From positions 50,498,501 to 50,562,500 of the forward strand of contig NC_092590.1 of assembly GCF_047663525.1 (NCBI RefSeq): a stretch of 64,000 bases of DNA. The letters run 5' to 3'. Made by a program: the position numbers and the translations under genes. The notes under the pieces are model-generated. The model was not told where the DNA came from. It ran no database searches and saw only the letters and a list, made by a program, of their open reading frames with translations. Of this stretch, positions 36,093 through 48,421 are shown one piece after another. How positions within the stretch are numbered: the first letter of the stretch is position 1; each line of letters begins with the position of its first letter. Source of the DNA: Anas platyrhynchos (lineage: Eukaryota > Chordata > Aves > Anseriformes > Anatidae).

Positions 36093-38850
36093 AATTTGCT
36101 TTGAAAAAAAAAAGGGGGGGGGGGGAGGTGGACTGCATTTTATTCTTGTCCCATTTTTTTCAGCCCACACAGATGCTGTGCATTTCACTGAGAGATGCAT
36201 CAATTAGTCCAGGGTGGGGTGGGGGGGCTTCTCAGGCTTTTCCACAAACTGTTTCCTTGGGAGTCGAGCCAAAAACCTATACACCAGTGATGCTTACAGC
36301 ACACGGAGTTGCTCACAATTTTAAAAGAATTTGGCTGGCCTCATGCTGAGCCAAATTTCAAACCAGGGTGTACAGGTTACAAAGGGGTCACCAGGAGCCA
36401 CACACCAGAACACAGGACAGAAGTGGAGATACAATGCCTGGGGTACTGTCAAAGAAGAGGCAGGCAATACTTCAGAAAGAGTAGAAGCCTTTTCTGTTTG
36501 ACACCTGGTATTCATTTCACAGATGTACCTTTTCTGTGGGGTTCAATGCAGGATATTTCAGTCTTATTTTACCCTTGCTTCACATTGTAAGTAAAAGGAG
36601 AAACACCTTTGAAATCAGAGGGGTGATCAATCTGTGTACACACACACAAAGGAAGAAAAGTGACTTACTCTGTGGGGAAGTCTCAGCTCATTTCAGGATG
36701 ATTGCTTTGCATTGAATGTTCAGATTACATATGGTTGAGATAAGGATGATTACACAGATGCTCCTGAAATCAAATTCTCATTGCTTACTTAAGTAAACGA
36801 TATACAGTTGGGGTGTTTCACATTACTTGGGTCCTGTACCCAAACAGCAAGTCTTCTACACTATGATTGCCCTCAGCAGGATACAAGAGGAACTCTCACA
36901 TTCTTGCACCAATCCCAAATTACTTTACCAGCTCTGCAGAGTTTAAGGCAAGTAATACACAGAGCTTCCTATGCTCAGTTTGTCCCAAGCCACTGCCAGA
37001 TTGCGAGGCCCCAGACAAGAGCACCTCTAGGAGACACTTAGGACTCTTTACACAAAAACTCAAAGACAGCTCAACTCTAAGACTCAACCTCAAGCCACAA
37101 GTTGAAGCTGTCCTCCTTTTATTTCCTCAGAAACCTAGTGCCTAGGAACAGGCACTAGGAACATCTTCGTTCTGGCTGTAGTCAAAAAGGAAAGCTTCAA
37201 GATAGGCCTTCTCAAAGATTTGTTCTTCTTTAAAGAACAACTCTATGAGCAAAAAAAGCATCAGGTGGTTTGTTCCCTGATGGTCTTTCCGCTCCATGTG
37301 TTGTGTCCTCACAACCTGTTACAAAATTTCTGTTACTTACAATTAACAAAACTGAACATGCAGAACTGAGTTCTCATTGCACAGTTGCTTTATACCGTGT
37401 ACTCCACAGATTTTACCTCAGTGCAAGTGGCTCAAGGTATTTCAGTGCCCACTGTGGAAGTTCATGCTTCTTTTCTGAGGAAAAGCAATTGCCTTCACCA
37501 TGTCTTTCTCTGGCAGTTATATTTGACATACTTTCAGGTTCCTGTGACTCGGGAAAAGGTACTACTAAAAATCACTGACAACAGGAGAGGAAATTTCTTT
37601 AAAATCAGAGTGCTTTCTGAGTCAAAGTAAACACATTTTGAAAGTCCTGAGCAGCTTGCTTAATCTCCCCTGCCATTCAGAATATATTAAACACTTTCAA
37701 ATGTTTCCAAAGACTCTTGATGCACTTAGGAAGGGGAACAAGTCATTAGCAAGGAGAAACTAAAAGCAATGCTATTAAAAGTAAACTTTCAGATACATAT
37801 ATGCAGCTCACTCAGGCCTCTGCAGTCACAGGCACATAAAGGATTTTCGGACGTGAAATGAAAAGCACGTTTAAGGCCAAAAATGGATGTACAGGAGCCT
37901 TAGCCTTTCCTTTTTGGGTGCTACAAAATGCCTTTTACAGCTCTGGCTATCTCCTGACCTCTTCTTGAGACCTTCCTCCAGCCTGTCCTCCTGAGGACAC
38001 ACACCCTCATCTCATCCTCTACACATTCCATTTCTGCTGAGCTCCGTGGAGTGTTCAGATGCGTTCACCCCCTCATATTGCCCCATGCAGGCAGCCAGCG
38101 AGCTGGACACACAAATAAGCTATGATGTTGTACAATAAGTGCCCAAGAACATAATAAATATTCTTCCTCTCCAAGATCTATGCACTGGGGGATAGAACAG
38201 AGAGGCACTACGAGGCTGTGATCTCCCTGAGGATGAAGCAGCAAGAATCAAGCAGAGGATCTGACATTGTGAGGGATGATGTGCCAGCCCTCATTGGGAA
38301 AGGGAAGTTCATAGTGGGTGCGAAATTGAATGTGGCATCGACCAAACTGGAACACAAAAGAAGAAAGGTGAATAATAACAGGTCTGCTGCTGGCTGCTTT
38401 CTCCTTTGAATCAATTCCATGAACTCTGGCACGCTCCTGTCACACAGTGCCACATTTGAACTCCATCTGCAAAGAGGTACAGCAAATTCCTGTTCTGGGA
38501 CAAGCTGACTTGCTTAAATGATCTAGGAGAGAACAGGACTGGTGACTGAGCAGTCGGTTTCGATCAATTTAGAGGATTTCTCCAGAATACAAATCAGCAC
38601 ATTTCCTTTTCATGGGGACTGCTCTGTGACTGGCGTGCCACAAACTAGTGGAAAAATGTACTGAGGCATTACTCGTTCAGATCTGTGACACTTCAAAAGA
38701 CCACGATTCCCACTTGCCAGGCTGCTGGATCACATGTCCTCTGCAGTTTGTGGTTAGCCTGTCCTTGTGAGGTGCTTATTCCCCTTGGCTACATGTATGA
38801 AGGGTCAATACCTTTACATTTGCCTTTGCATCATTCCCTCAAAGCAGAAA
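36093..38850. other. Intergenic, low information
   Basis: An A10G12 homopolymer junction lies at 36104-36125 and a short (CA)n near 36640. Several open frames of 60-100 codons occur on the + strand, but none resembles a known family and none has paired splice sites in phase that I can support. Confidence 0.6.
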
Positions 38851-38935
38851 TAATAAGGTATTATAATATATAACAATAAGATAATAATACTATCTTATAA
38901 TAATATAATAATAATAATACATAATAATAAGAACT
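38851..38935. repeat. (TAA)n-rich microsatellite
   Basis: Irregular AATAAT/ATAATA repeats with interruptions, from about 38851 to 38935. The composition is almost purely A and T. Confidence 0.85.
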
Positions 38936-39989
38936 GTTAGATCTTACCTGCTGATGTGGCACTGTGGGTTGGTTTGTAAGGAAGGCATGGTACATGCAGG
39001 TGAAAACAACTATGAAATCAACATGTAATTACTGCAGCCTGTGATACTGGAAGGAGGTTCCCTTTCAAATGCTACAATAAAATACTATTGCTCTGCACTG
39101 TGTGCCTGTAACCTCACTAACATGTTTAGTTGTCATACAAGTATTGAGATATTGCTTACAGACTGTCCATTACTTTTAAAGACATATATTAACTTTCATA
39201 AAGCACCCAAATCACACTTAAAAGAACAAGAACTGAAAATCTTCCTAATATCGTGAAGACACTGAGGAAAGAATCCCAGTTTGTCTTTCTGGAGAAATGG
39301 TTTCAAAAAGAACTGGCACTATCGTTACTGGGGGTGACTGCTCCTAAATGTGTAGAATAACCCTTCTGATATAAATTCTACCTGAAAGCCTTGTCAGCAT
39401 TTGATGATCAGTCACGATGAGCACAGGAGCACAGACCGTGCCTGCAGGGACATTGGATGTTGGAACTACGAATGAGGATAATCCTTCACTCTTTAAAGAC
39501 AACATGCTTTCTGGATGTTCACCTGGGGGAAAAAAATAAGGTAAGATGTCAGTATTTAGCTTTGAAATTACATTTTGGAAGTACACCCACCAGAGACAAG
39601 TCCTACATTTGTGTTTGTTTTGAATTTTGCTAGGGCTGCTCAGAAAAATGAGCAGGAGAAGCTGGAAACGTTTTCAGCTGAAAGTCTGAAGAGATGAATT
39701 AGCTCAGCCTGCCTTGTATTTCTAACCCCAGGTCCCTCCATCTCTCCAGGTAGGATTCTGTTTTTTCCCCCAAAGAACATTTCAATTTTGTAAGACTTTT
39801 CTGAGAGAGAAATCACATCCTGTACCTGAATCAGAATGAACTGTGGTGTGATTAAGTCAATTACAATTAAAGTAGCAGCAGCAGATTAAAGAGGCACGAG
39901 TTCTCTTTCAGGTTGAGGTGTGTCTCAGCTCCTGAAGGAAGGAAGTGTTTCATAGTGTGCCTCCAATGGACGCCTCGCACTGCACAGTT

Positions 39990-40668
39990 TCAACTGAAAA
40001 AGGCTCAAAATGGCGGCTTAGCCCCCACAGCTCTCAGCCTTTGCGGCAGGCTCACAGGGCTGCTGTGGGGGCTTGGAGATAGAGACTAAGCTCTACGTTT
40101 TTGGGGTTCAGATCCAGGCTATTTTGCTGCTTTGGAGGCTCAGAAACAGACCAAGTCCTGTGGTTTGGGGGCTTCAAAACTGGTTAATTTAGGGGCTTGA
40201 AATGGAAATTTAAGTCGCACTTGTTTCTGAAGGACTCGAAACCAGGCTCTATCAACCACCGCTGGCACTCAAAATGGAGACAAAAATTGTGTAGTTTCCA
40301 ACCTTTGCAAAAGGCTCAGTGGAAGCTCAAAACCAAAAACTAAGTCCTACATTTTTGGGTACTCAGAACCAGGCTCATTGGGCCACTGTTGGGACTCAAA
40401 ATGGAGGTTCCATCACACATCCTTTATAACAGGCTCATAGTGGGGGATGGGAGGGTGGGGTGGCGGGTGTGGCCTTGAAAAAAGTGACTAAGTCCTCCTA
40501 TCCTGGGACTCAGAACTAGGCTCATTTGGCCAGTTTTGAGGCTCAGAAATGAAGACTAAGTCCGATATGTTGGAGGCTTCAAACCAGACTCACTTGGTGG
40601 TTCAAAATGGAGACTAAGTCATGCATTCTGCAGCCTTTATAATAGGCTCAGAGAGCTGCTGCAGGGGA

Positions 40669-40700
<32 letters not shown>

Positions 40701-41560
40701 ACTAAGTCCTACTTCTTGGGGGCTCAGAAATGGAGACTAAGTCCTATTTGTTGGGAGCTTCAAAACAGGATCATTTGTTGGCTCAAAGTGGAGACCAGTT
40801 GTGCAACCTTCAGCCTTTGTAACAGGCTCAATGGGAACTTGAAAATGAAAACTAAATGCTACATTTTGGGGACTCAGAACCAGGCTCATTTGGCCTGTTT
40901 TGGGGATCAAATTTGAAAACTAAGTACTGTCTTTTAGGGGCTTCAAACCAGGCTCATTTTTTGACTCAAAATGGAGACCAAGTAACAGGCTCAGTGTGGT
41001 GCTGTGTGGTATTGAGAACGAAGACCAAATCCCACATTTTGGGGATTCAGAACCAGGTCCATTCTGGTTGTTTTGGTGCTCAGAGAAACCGACCAAGCTG
41101 TGTGTTTGGGGCTGGGCACAGAGCACAGCTGCTGTAGGTTGGGCTTAGGGCTGGAGCCCATGTCAGCTGTTCTGGGGCCAGCCATGCGGGTGGGGCAGAT
41201 GTGTGCAGGTGGGAACCGGGGTGTGGGGCCCCCACAGCTCCCCGGGTGCCTACATCACTGAGCCAGAGTCCCGTGTGTGGGGTGGGGACAGGGCCCATTG
41301 GGCTGGTCGGGGGCTTAGAGGCACGGTGCTGGGTGTGTGCCAGCCTTTGCCACAGGCCCACCTCTGTGTTGCCAATACACAGACCCAGTGCCATGGCTGG
41401 GGGGCTCAGAATAGCCTCATTTGGCTGGTTGTGGGGCTCAGAGACGGAGGCCGGGTCACTCGGTTTGGGGTGTGCAGCATGGACCAGTTTCTGTGTGGTT
41501 GGGCTCAAGAAGGGAGACCATGTCGGCTGTTTCTGGGGCAAACCTTGTACCCCATGGGCT
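39990..41560. repeat. Decayed higher-order tandem repeat array
   Basis: Imperfect repeats built from recurring blocks: AAAATGGAGACTAAGTC, CATTTTGGGGACTCAGAACC followed by AGGCTCATTTGGC, GGGGCTTCAAACCAGGCTCA, and GCAGCCTTTGTAACAGGCTC. ACTAAGTC occurs exactly six times between 40339 and 40742. Sub-blocks are 67-68 bp apart at two places (40518/40585 and 40881/40949), and larger blocks recur every 170-265 bp. Past about 41090 the units become GC-rich (GGGGCTCAGAATAGCCTCAT followed by TTGGCTGGTTGTGG) but remain recognisable. Open frames of 120-210 codons here are by-products of the repeat composition. Confidence 0.85.
40672..40699. repeat. A28 homopolymer inside a repeat unit
   Basis: Twenty-eight A residues between GGGGACTT and GACTAAGTCC. 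Sister units have CTTGAAAAAAGTGACTAAG or CTTGAAAATGAAAACTAA at the same place. The run therefore looks like slippage expansion of a unit-internal A tract and not a retroposon tail. Confidence 0.8.
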
Positions 41561-41789
41561 GGGGGGCTGTGAGGGTGGGTTGGAGGGGACGTGGGAGGGG
41601 GGTGGGCTGGATGTATGGAGGGGGGGTCCAGTCGTGGCAGTCCCCAAAGTCTGGGATGCTAGCATGCACCAGGCCGAACAAAGTGTTCAAAATCATCTCT
41701 GAGCAAAATAGTGCTTTTCCCTTTCCACTGCTCATTCATTGTACCCCATGCAGAACGGTTACCCCCTTAATTGTGCAATATTTAGGCGA

Positions 41790-42960
41790 TTTCTGGAAAA
41801 CTATGACAGTTCATATTAGTATTCAAATTATGACTGGTTGATTTATAGCTTTGTCAAAAGAGCACTTAAAAAAATAATAATAATAAACAAGCACAAGTTA
41901 TAAAGAGCTTGACCCAGAAGAAAGCTGGAGATAGCCAGGAGACTTCAAGGGCTGGAAAGATCCAAGAGACATGGGGCTGGAAATAGCAACAAGCTGGAGA
42001 CAGCCAGAAGATATCGAGCTGGAACCTGGAACAAGCTGAAAATATCTGGGAGACAACCAGGGCTGGAGCCATCCATGACCTGTAGACACAAAAAGCTCAT
42101 TGAAGAAAAAACACAAACCGTGTACCAAAGCCTGTACTTTACACCATACAAACACAACACGTGCAGTGTTAAAGCTGTGACAGTGATTGATTTACAACCT
42201 TGTCTAAAGCCCTTGTTGCAACAAGCGCAAACTGAACACATCAAGGGCTGGACATGTCCACCAACTGTAGCCGTGTCCAGGACTAACAGATCAATACAAA
42301 CTAGGTTAATCCATGTCTGTACAAAGCACAACTGCACCATTCAATATTAATATTCAAGTTACAAAAGTGATTGATATACGACCTCATCTAAAGCCCAGAT
42401 TGGGCTAACGAGCATGAGCTGTGTTTATTTATCTGCAGCAGAAAGCCTGCTGGAGCTGCTAACAAGCTGGAGCCATCCACAAGGGGGAGGTACGGGGAGA
42501 CAGATATGTCCAGGGCTAATTAACCAATAAATACAATTAAAACCAATTAGTCAATACCTAGGCAGCGTACCACCATAAAATTAAATTCTCACACTTGCAT
42601 TACTGATTGATTAACAAACTGGCCTAAAGCCCAGGCTGTTGTAACAAGCACAAGCTGTAATTACCTGGAGACATCCAGGAGACACCCAGGGCTGGAGACT
42701 TCCATGAGCTGGGGGTCCAGGGCTGGAGCTGTCTAGGAACCAGAGGCACAGTGAGCTGCAGTTGCCCAGGGTGAGCTGATCAATAAACACAAATTTATTT
42801 GTCAATATCCATACAGTGCACAACTAGGACATTCAATATTAATATTTTTGTTATGACAGCAATTGATTTACGACCTTGTCTACAGCCCAGAGCGCTTCCA
42901 CAAGCATGGACTGTCATTACCTGGAGCTGGAGATGCTCAGGGCAGAAGCCGTGCTCCCTG
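41790..42960. repeat. Second tandem array, five degenerate copies
   Basis: A different unit from the preceding array. The core is TGACAGTGATTGATTTACGA followed by CCTTGTCTAAAGCCCAG and CAACAAGCACAAGCTG. Copies have their GATTGA-like core at 41836, 42185, 42369, 42605 and 42861. Between cores lie GGAGACATCCAGGAGACACC/CAGGGCTGGAG stretches and CAATAAACACAAATT-like ends. The palindrome AATATTAATATT precedes the core at 42343-42354 and 42835-42846. Spacing varies (349, 184, 236, 256 bp), so the array is old. I do not recognise the family. Confidence 0.8.
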
Positions 42961-44340
42961 CAGCCTCTGAGGAAGAAGCTCCTGCCCCACAGCCCTGCAG
43001 CACACCACACACGAGAAAGGAGGGAGGGACAAGAGCAGGGGAACAGCAAAGCCCTGTTTTACTTAGAAGAGCCGAAGAGAGGGGATTCTGGTGCAAAAAC
43101 CCATCTGATCAGCAAAGTTAACGGCACAAAACAGCAATGAGCAGTGCCCACAAGAGGCCCAGCCATCTGGGTGTCCGTCCTCCCCACAGCCAGCCCTGAA
43201 AGCTGTGAAGAAGGAACAAACACAGTGTTTGTTCTGGGAGAAGGAAGACCCCGAAAGAAAGTGCTGGGGGGACAGTACTCAGGCCCCTCTCCACCAGGCA
43301 GGTGCCAGCCCCAGGGAAACCTTCAAGTTCTGGGGCCAGGCCCAGGGACAGGGTCCCCTTCCCTCCCGTTCCATGCCCTCCTGCAGCACAGAGCCGAGCC
43401 AAGAGCCCCTGGCTAGATTGCAGCAGCACGAGGGGCTCATACGCTGGGCAGGAAGGTGCACAAGGCCTCTGCAGCATCTTCATGGCTGTAGCAGGCTGCA
43501 AAGGACAGGAGCTCCTGGGCTCTGCTGGGAGCTGCCAGCCCCCCCAAGCCAAGCAGCACCTCGTGATCTACCCACAGGAGCTGAGAGGATCTGTGCCAAA
43601 ACCTGCACGTGAAGAGAGCACTGAGCAGGGCCTGGCCCACTGCAGGGGCTGTGCTGGGGACACCTCTGGGGCCTCAGGGGACCCGAAGACCAGTGGACCC
43701 CAAAGGGGCGGCTGCCCCAGCCCCACAATACAGCTATGCCCTGGGGCTGTGCTGGCGCCAGCCTGTGGCTGGGCAACACAGCAGCAGCACCATGGCCATC
43801 ATGGGCACCACAACCATTGTGGGCTCCTGGTGAACACCGAGCAGCTGAGAGGCAGCGGGGTCACACACACAGACGGGGAGCAGCAGCACTCTGCATCTCC
43901 TGCAGGGAGAGAAAGGCGCTGAGAGTCAGCATGCAACTCAGGATCAAAGCCTCCAACTTTAATCTCAGCTCCAACTTTACACCTGAGCTGTAGGCAGTCA
44001 GTAACAAGCAGGGGACCTGCAAACAGCCACTTAAACACCATGGCTAAGCAATAGGTTAAGAAAAAGTAACCACCAAGGCATTTCATTCAACACTTGGGAG
44101 CACCAGGGCCTCCTGCTCCTCCCAGGGGACTCCAGCAACTCCTGTGGGAGCTCCAGACCTGGCTGCTTCTGCTCATCTTCCTGCAGGGGGGACAGGAATC
44201 AGGTCTCAAATTAATTGGCACCACCTGAAGCTGCCAAGCAGCGATTGCCAACAGCCCACTGACAGAGCACAGGTGGAACCCAAGAGGGTGTCCCCACCCC
44301 TCGGAGGGTCTCCAGGTGCTGCCCATTTCTGGCTATGAAT
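42961..44340. other. GC-rich intergenic stretch, no gene supported
   Basis: C/G-rich, CAGC- and CTGC-rich sequence with long overlapping open frames in several frames on both strands (up to 206 codons on + at 43302-43922, 144 on - at 43118-43552). Overlap in all frames is expected of stop-poor GC-rich DNA. No protein family, signal or convincing splice structure is recognised. Confidence 0.55.
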
Positions 44341-47300
44341 TTTCGTTAAGTTTTGTACTGACTAAAGGAGAACAAGACACATCCCTCAGAGAAGGATGCG
44401 TCCATTCTGCAAACAAGAGAAAGATGTACAACCTACAGACTAGTGTTGATCTACTTGAAGTGGGGTTATGTGTAGAAACTCAATGTGGTCATTCCCCTCT
44501 AAGCCTTGATGAGCAAATAAAGCATCTTTTGTTGCAAGACACAAAGGCAGGAATGAAGGAACACCTAACACCTTAACAGCCTGCCTGCTTTTTTTAATGC
44601 TACATGTTGACACGTGCTTAGAAGCATCCAGGTCTGCACGCCTCTGAGACAGTAGCTGAATCTACTGTCTACTGAAATCCCTATAGCTCAAATCCTTTTT
44701 TCAAGGCCGTCCAGCATAATATCACAACAGGGTAATGAAGGAAAATGCTGAAGGTCTAAAGGCTCTCAGATCGAACTCGGCTGTTCTGAAATAGCCCCAC
44801 ATCTTACATCCTGAACACACATGTACACGCACTGCTGCGCCTGCCTGAACTTCTGGACTCACTTTGCTACATGTACCGCATCATCCCCCTTAGAGTTTCC
44901 TTGCAAATTCTCATCTAATAAAAGATGGAGAGAAAGGGCAGTGAGACCATACAGAGTTTAAGAGCTGGCCACTCCAGGTTTTGAAATATCATTCAAACAA
45001 ACCTTTCCACTATGAGCTCTTTTTCACCTGCACAGGTCAGAGTCTGTTTGCTGACACCCACCAAATATCCCCATGCCACGACGGCTTCCCAAGAGTCTCA
45101 CTTCGGGTACTTTTGGCTTCTGTTTTTCCCATGGAAAAGACTTAAAATTTCCTACTAAATGTGCTCATTGCCAGCTTATACCCAACATGTACTTTCTTGC
45201 AGGTGAATATCTTCACTGTGTTTCCCACTCTTTACTTCTGAAACTGAAGAACACAGAAAACTGGGATTGTGCCTCGGCACGTGCCATACAGTCTGCACAA
45301 CAGGGAGCTCTTTACAGTTTCTCTCCTACAAAGAGTGTCCTCATTCAGTCCTTCAGCAATACCTCTGTGAGTTTGATTTTAAATTCACCTTTCCTGGATG
45401 TGTGAGTTTTGAGTAATACACACTATCCCGCCTCAAGTCCTTTTTAATATCCTGGGGAACTCTCAAAGCCACCACCTCTATCAGAAATACTTCCTGTCGT
45501 GTTGTCCTAAGATCCTGCTGAGTTAATAATCACTCCTGCTTTTGGTGGGTTTGTAATCCCTGAGCTTCCTTACTTCCTGACATATCTTCCCGATGAGCTC
45601 CCAGACTAAGCAGTCACAAATCTCTGCTATAATGGTTTGAAACCATTTTTATTATTTCATCTGCCAGTGACATCCCATCCTCTCAGCCATCCCTCACATA
45701 ACACGCACTGACTGCACACATGCCTGGGACACTGTGCTGGTGGGGACAGGCGACCCCCTCTAATAGGTCTGGTGGCAGACCAAAAGCACTCCAGATGCAC
45801 ACACACACACAGGTATTGGAAAAAAAAAATTAAAAAAAAACTTACCCTGAGCTGGATATATTTTGGGAACCATTGCTCTATAATATCCCAAGAAGGTAAG
45901 ACAGTTATCCTCTAAGGATATCAAGAGCATCTGCAACCAAATCCCATGCAACAGCAATGTCACAGGCTGCTTCAGGACCAGCAAAAACAAAGCCACCTCA
46001 GTAACTGCAAACCCAAGCATACTTTGTGTCCTGCATGGCAACTTCCCCTTAACAACACAAAGGTTTTCAGATTAGGAGAAGAAATTAGATCACAAGGTAG
46101 CTCTGCAATGCATCAACCCTTCGTGAGCCACTCTGAGGAACAGACAGCAAATATTCATTCACACCATCGCGTGTGAGCACCCGGGACACCAACCTGAGAG
46201 TGGCACATCTGAGTTACACACACACACAAAACAGCACTTACAGCTGGAGAGGGATGCTTCTATTTTTTCCTAGTGGAACAGGCTTCTTTTGAAAGAGGTC
46301 TTTCAAATTTCAGGGGAAATATTTTCTTCCTCAGGTTAGATGGGACTCCTCAAGTCACAAGCCTCACGAGGTATCTATCCTGAGGTGTATAATAAAACAT
46401 AAACACCTGAGTGTGAGACTGATGCTCCTATCACCAGGCAAACTTCTCAGAGACCTTCTCACTTCTGCTGCAGCCAGCTATGTCACTGGCTGCAAATTGC
46501 ATCAGCCTGGAGCTTGTGGTTGGCCTGGCATCTGGGAAAGCTGAAAAAGGGTCTTCCTTGACCAGCTGTCCCCTCTTACTGCTTGAAATGGTCCCCTCTC
46601 ATTTCAACTGTTGTTGATTGCCTTGAGGGAAAGCAAGCAAGTCAGGTGGTGAGCATTCAGTCTGTAGCCTGTGCTTTCCTACCATCAGGAAAGAAAAGAG
46701 GACTGAACTCACCACAGAGATCTTATGGCGTGTATCACAAAGACCACCGTGTGCAGGGTGTCAGCAGCACATTTAACACACGCGTTTCTCGCTGCTCGCC
46801 TTCACTGTGCATCACTGCACAGAGCATGCTTTGACCCTTCCTAAACTGGGATGATGTTTCCACCTCATCCTTCGGTCCCAAGCATGCTTCCAGCTCGTGT
46901 CACCCATGCACTGCCAGGAAGCCACCAGGGAGATGTCAGAGCTGCTGGGTTGTGGCTGCTGATCCGGGCCTTCACCCTGACGGCCTCACCTGGGGCCGCC
47001 GCTGCCCACACACACCTCCCCATTGGTCCCAGTGTTGTATTTAAGCTTTGGCTGTTGGGTCTAGCTTCTTACTGTAGTAGGGAGTGTGCTGTGAGTGCTC
47101 TTCTGCCCTAGTAGCAGGGATGTTGTAGTGCTGTTCTTCTTTTCTGCCTTGGTCTGAGCAATGTTGTTGGGCTGACTTGAGTCCTTGTGCAGGTGCTTTG
47201 GGGCTATCCCTGGTGGTGGAAGCACTGCTTTTCTTTTTGTCCTTAGATTTAGCCTTCCTTTATTTTTTGTTATTTTGCAGACCAGTTTTGGTGTGTTCTG

Positions 47301-48120
47301 TCTCTGTTAGTTAAGTACATGTTAGTATGTCACTGAATACTTATTTCCTTTCTGATAGCTTATGTAAATAAGGCTGGGACATTTTCATTTCAAAACATGC
47401 CTGATAGTTTTTGTCGTTGTGATGGATCTCAGAAGTGTTCTGCTTTTATTTTGGTAATGGATTTTAGTAGTGATCCTTATTTTCCAGACTTCTGGCAAGG
47501 CTTCTATTATCCCCTTCAGCTGAGTACAGTGTAAAGGGCACCTTTCTATTACCTGTCCCCATAGTGTGGCACTCCAGGAACCCCCTGAAAGTTAACAGCA
47601 GAGTAAGGGCTTTTACCCCAAGGCTAAGCCAGAACCCTGGAGGTGGATTTCTTGCTCTATGTGCTAGATCAGAGCACTCCTTGGCCTTCCTGTGGCTTAC
47701 TTTGGACTCCCAAGGAAGAAGGCAGCTGTGGTGGCCCCAGGGAGATAAGTACTGGCACTTTGGCTATGGGACTCAAGGGCAGTTCAGTTTCCCAGGGAAG
47801 GGAATGCAAGAAGTAAAGCTAAAAACTGTAATCCAAAGTCCGTGTACCAACTAGTTTGACCAGGACAGTGCAGGTTATTCTTTCCCCCAATTTCCCACTC
47901 TTGATTTAAAAGCTAACCCTGCCTTATCTCGGGAGGGATGTTGATCTAGGTGTTGGAGCTCAGCATGTAGAACAGGAGCCTGTGTGGTGCTGTGCTGAGG
48001 AGTGCTCAGTGCATCAGAGATGGCTCAGAGATTGCTGCTGCCCCCTCAGGTGTGATGGCTGGGGGTGGTAGAGTTCGGTCTCTCCTGGGGAGAAAATTGT
48101 TAGCCCCAGCTCTGCTAAAG
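44341..48120. other. Intergenic, no gene recognised
   Basis: Mixed composition, with (CA)n runs at about 45797-45812 and 46217-46228. AATAAA at about 44516 is followed by TTTTGTTGC but has no supported gene in front of it. An ATTGG plus TATTTAA pair occurs at 47022-47044. Nothing else is supported. Confidence 0.55.
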
Positions 48121-48165
48121 AGCTTTCCAAGGGGAAATGATGCCTAAAAAAACAGGAGGAGCCTC

Positions 48166-48171
48166 TATAAA
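48166..48171 (+). promoter_or_regulatory. Candidate TATA box
   Basis: CTCTATAAAGAAG gives TATAAA at 48166-48171. A TGACGTG (CRE half-site-like) follows at 48184-48190. A start site about 30 nt downstream (near 48197) would precede the ATG at 48224, which has G at -3 and G at +4. The site is called only because TATA, ATG, open frame and splice donor line up; there is no transcript evidence. Confidence 0.35.
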
Positions 48172-48196
48172 GAAGCACAGCTCTGACGTGCCAAGC

Positions 48197-48421
48197 AGGC
48201 ACCCCCTCTGCCCCGGGGTAGCGATGGCTGCAGGTGGCAGCCCCCTGGCCCCAGGGCTCAGCAGGCTGGCTTTGGGCTGTTCTCTCCAGTCCCTCCTTCT
48301 CTCTCTCTGCCTCCTCCCTGCATCTGCCAGGCGCTGCCGGGGCTGTTCCCTCTCTTCTGTGAGGCTGCAGCCTTTCTCCTCGCAGCTCTGCACTGGTGGC
48401 TGCTGCGGAGCTTTCCCTGCT
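48197..48421 (+). CDS. Candidate first exon upstream of NPFFR2 (unproven)
   Basis: An open frame from ATG 48224 runs 66 codons to a strong GTAAGT donor at 48422, leaving in phase 0. Residues about 13-35 include LQSLLLSLCLLPASARR, which looks like a signal-peptide h-region and cleavage area; the rest is Cys-rich (CRGC, CTGGCC). The acceptor in front of the NPFFR2 ATG (exon from 59737) reads GAA CAT TAC AAC ATG in the same phase, so splicing would fuse this peptide in frame to the receptor. Human NPFFR2 is known to have a long isoform with an N-terminal extension from an upstream exon, but I see no sequence similarity to it. It may instead belong to an unrelated transcript or be chance in GC-rich DNA. 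Confidence 0.25.

Noticed and set aside
38218..38409. Small + frame with a plausible-looking charged peptide
   Set aside because: Only 63 codons, with no domain, no clear promoter and no polyadenylation signal.
41080..41841. Open frames of 153 codons (-) and 212 codons (+) over the repeat array
   Set aside because: They follow the tandem-repeat composition in several frames at once, with low-complexity translations rich in Gly, Pro and Trp.
44100..47300. Possible endogenous retrovirus or LTR
   Set aside because: An AATAAA at about 44516 and promoter-like boxes at 47022-47044 raised the idea, but I found no paired terminal repeats, primer-binding site or gag/pol/env-like frames.
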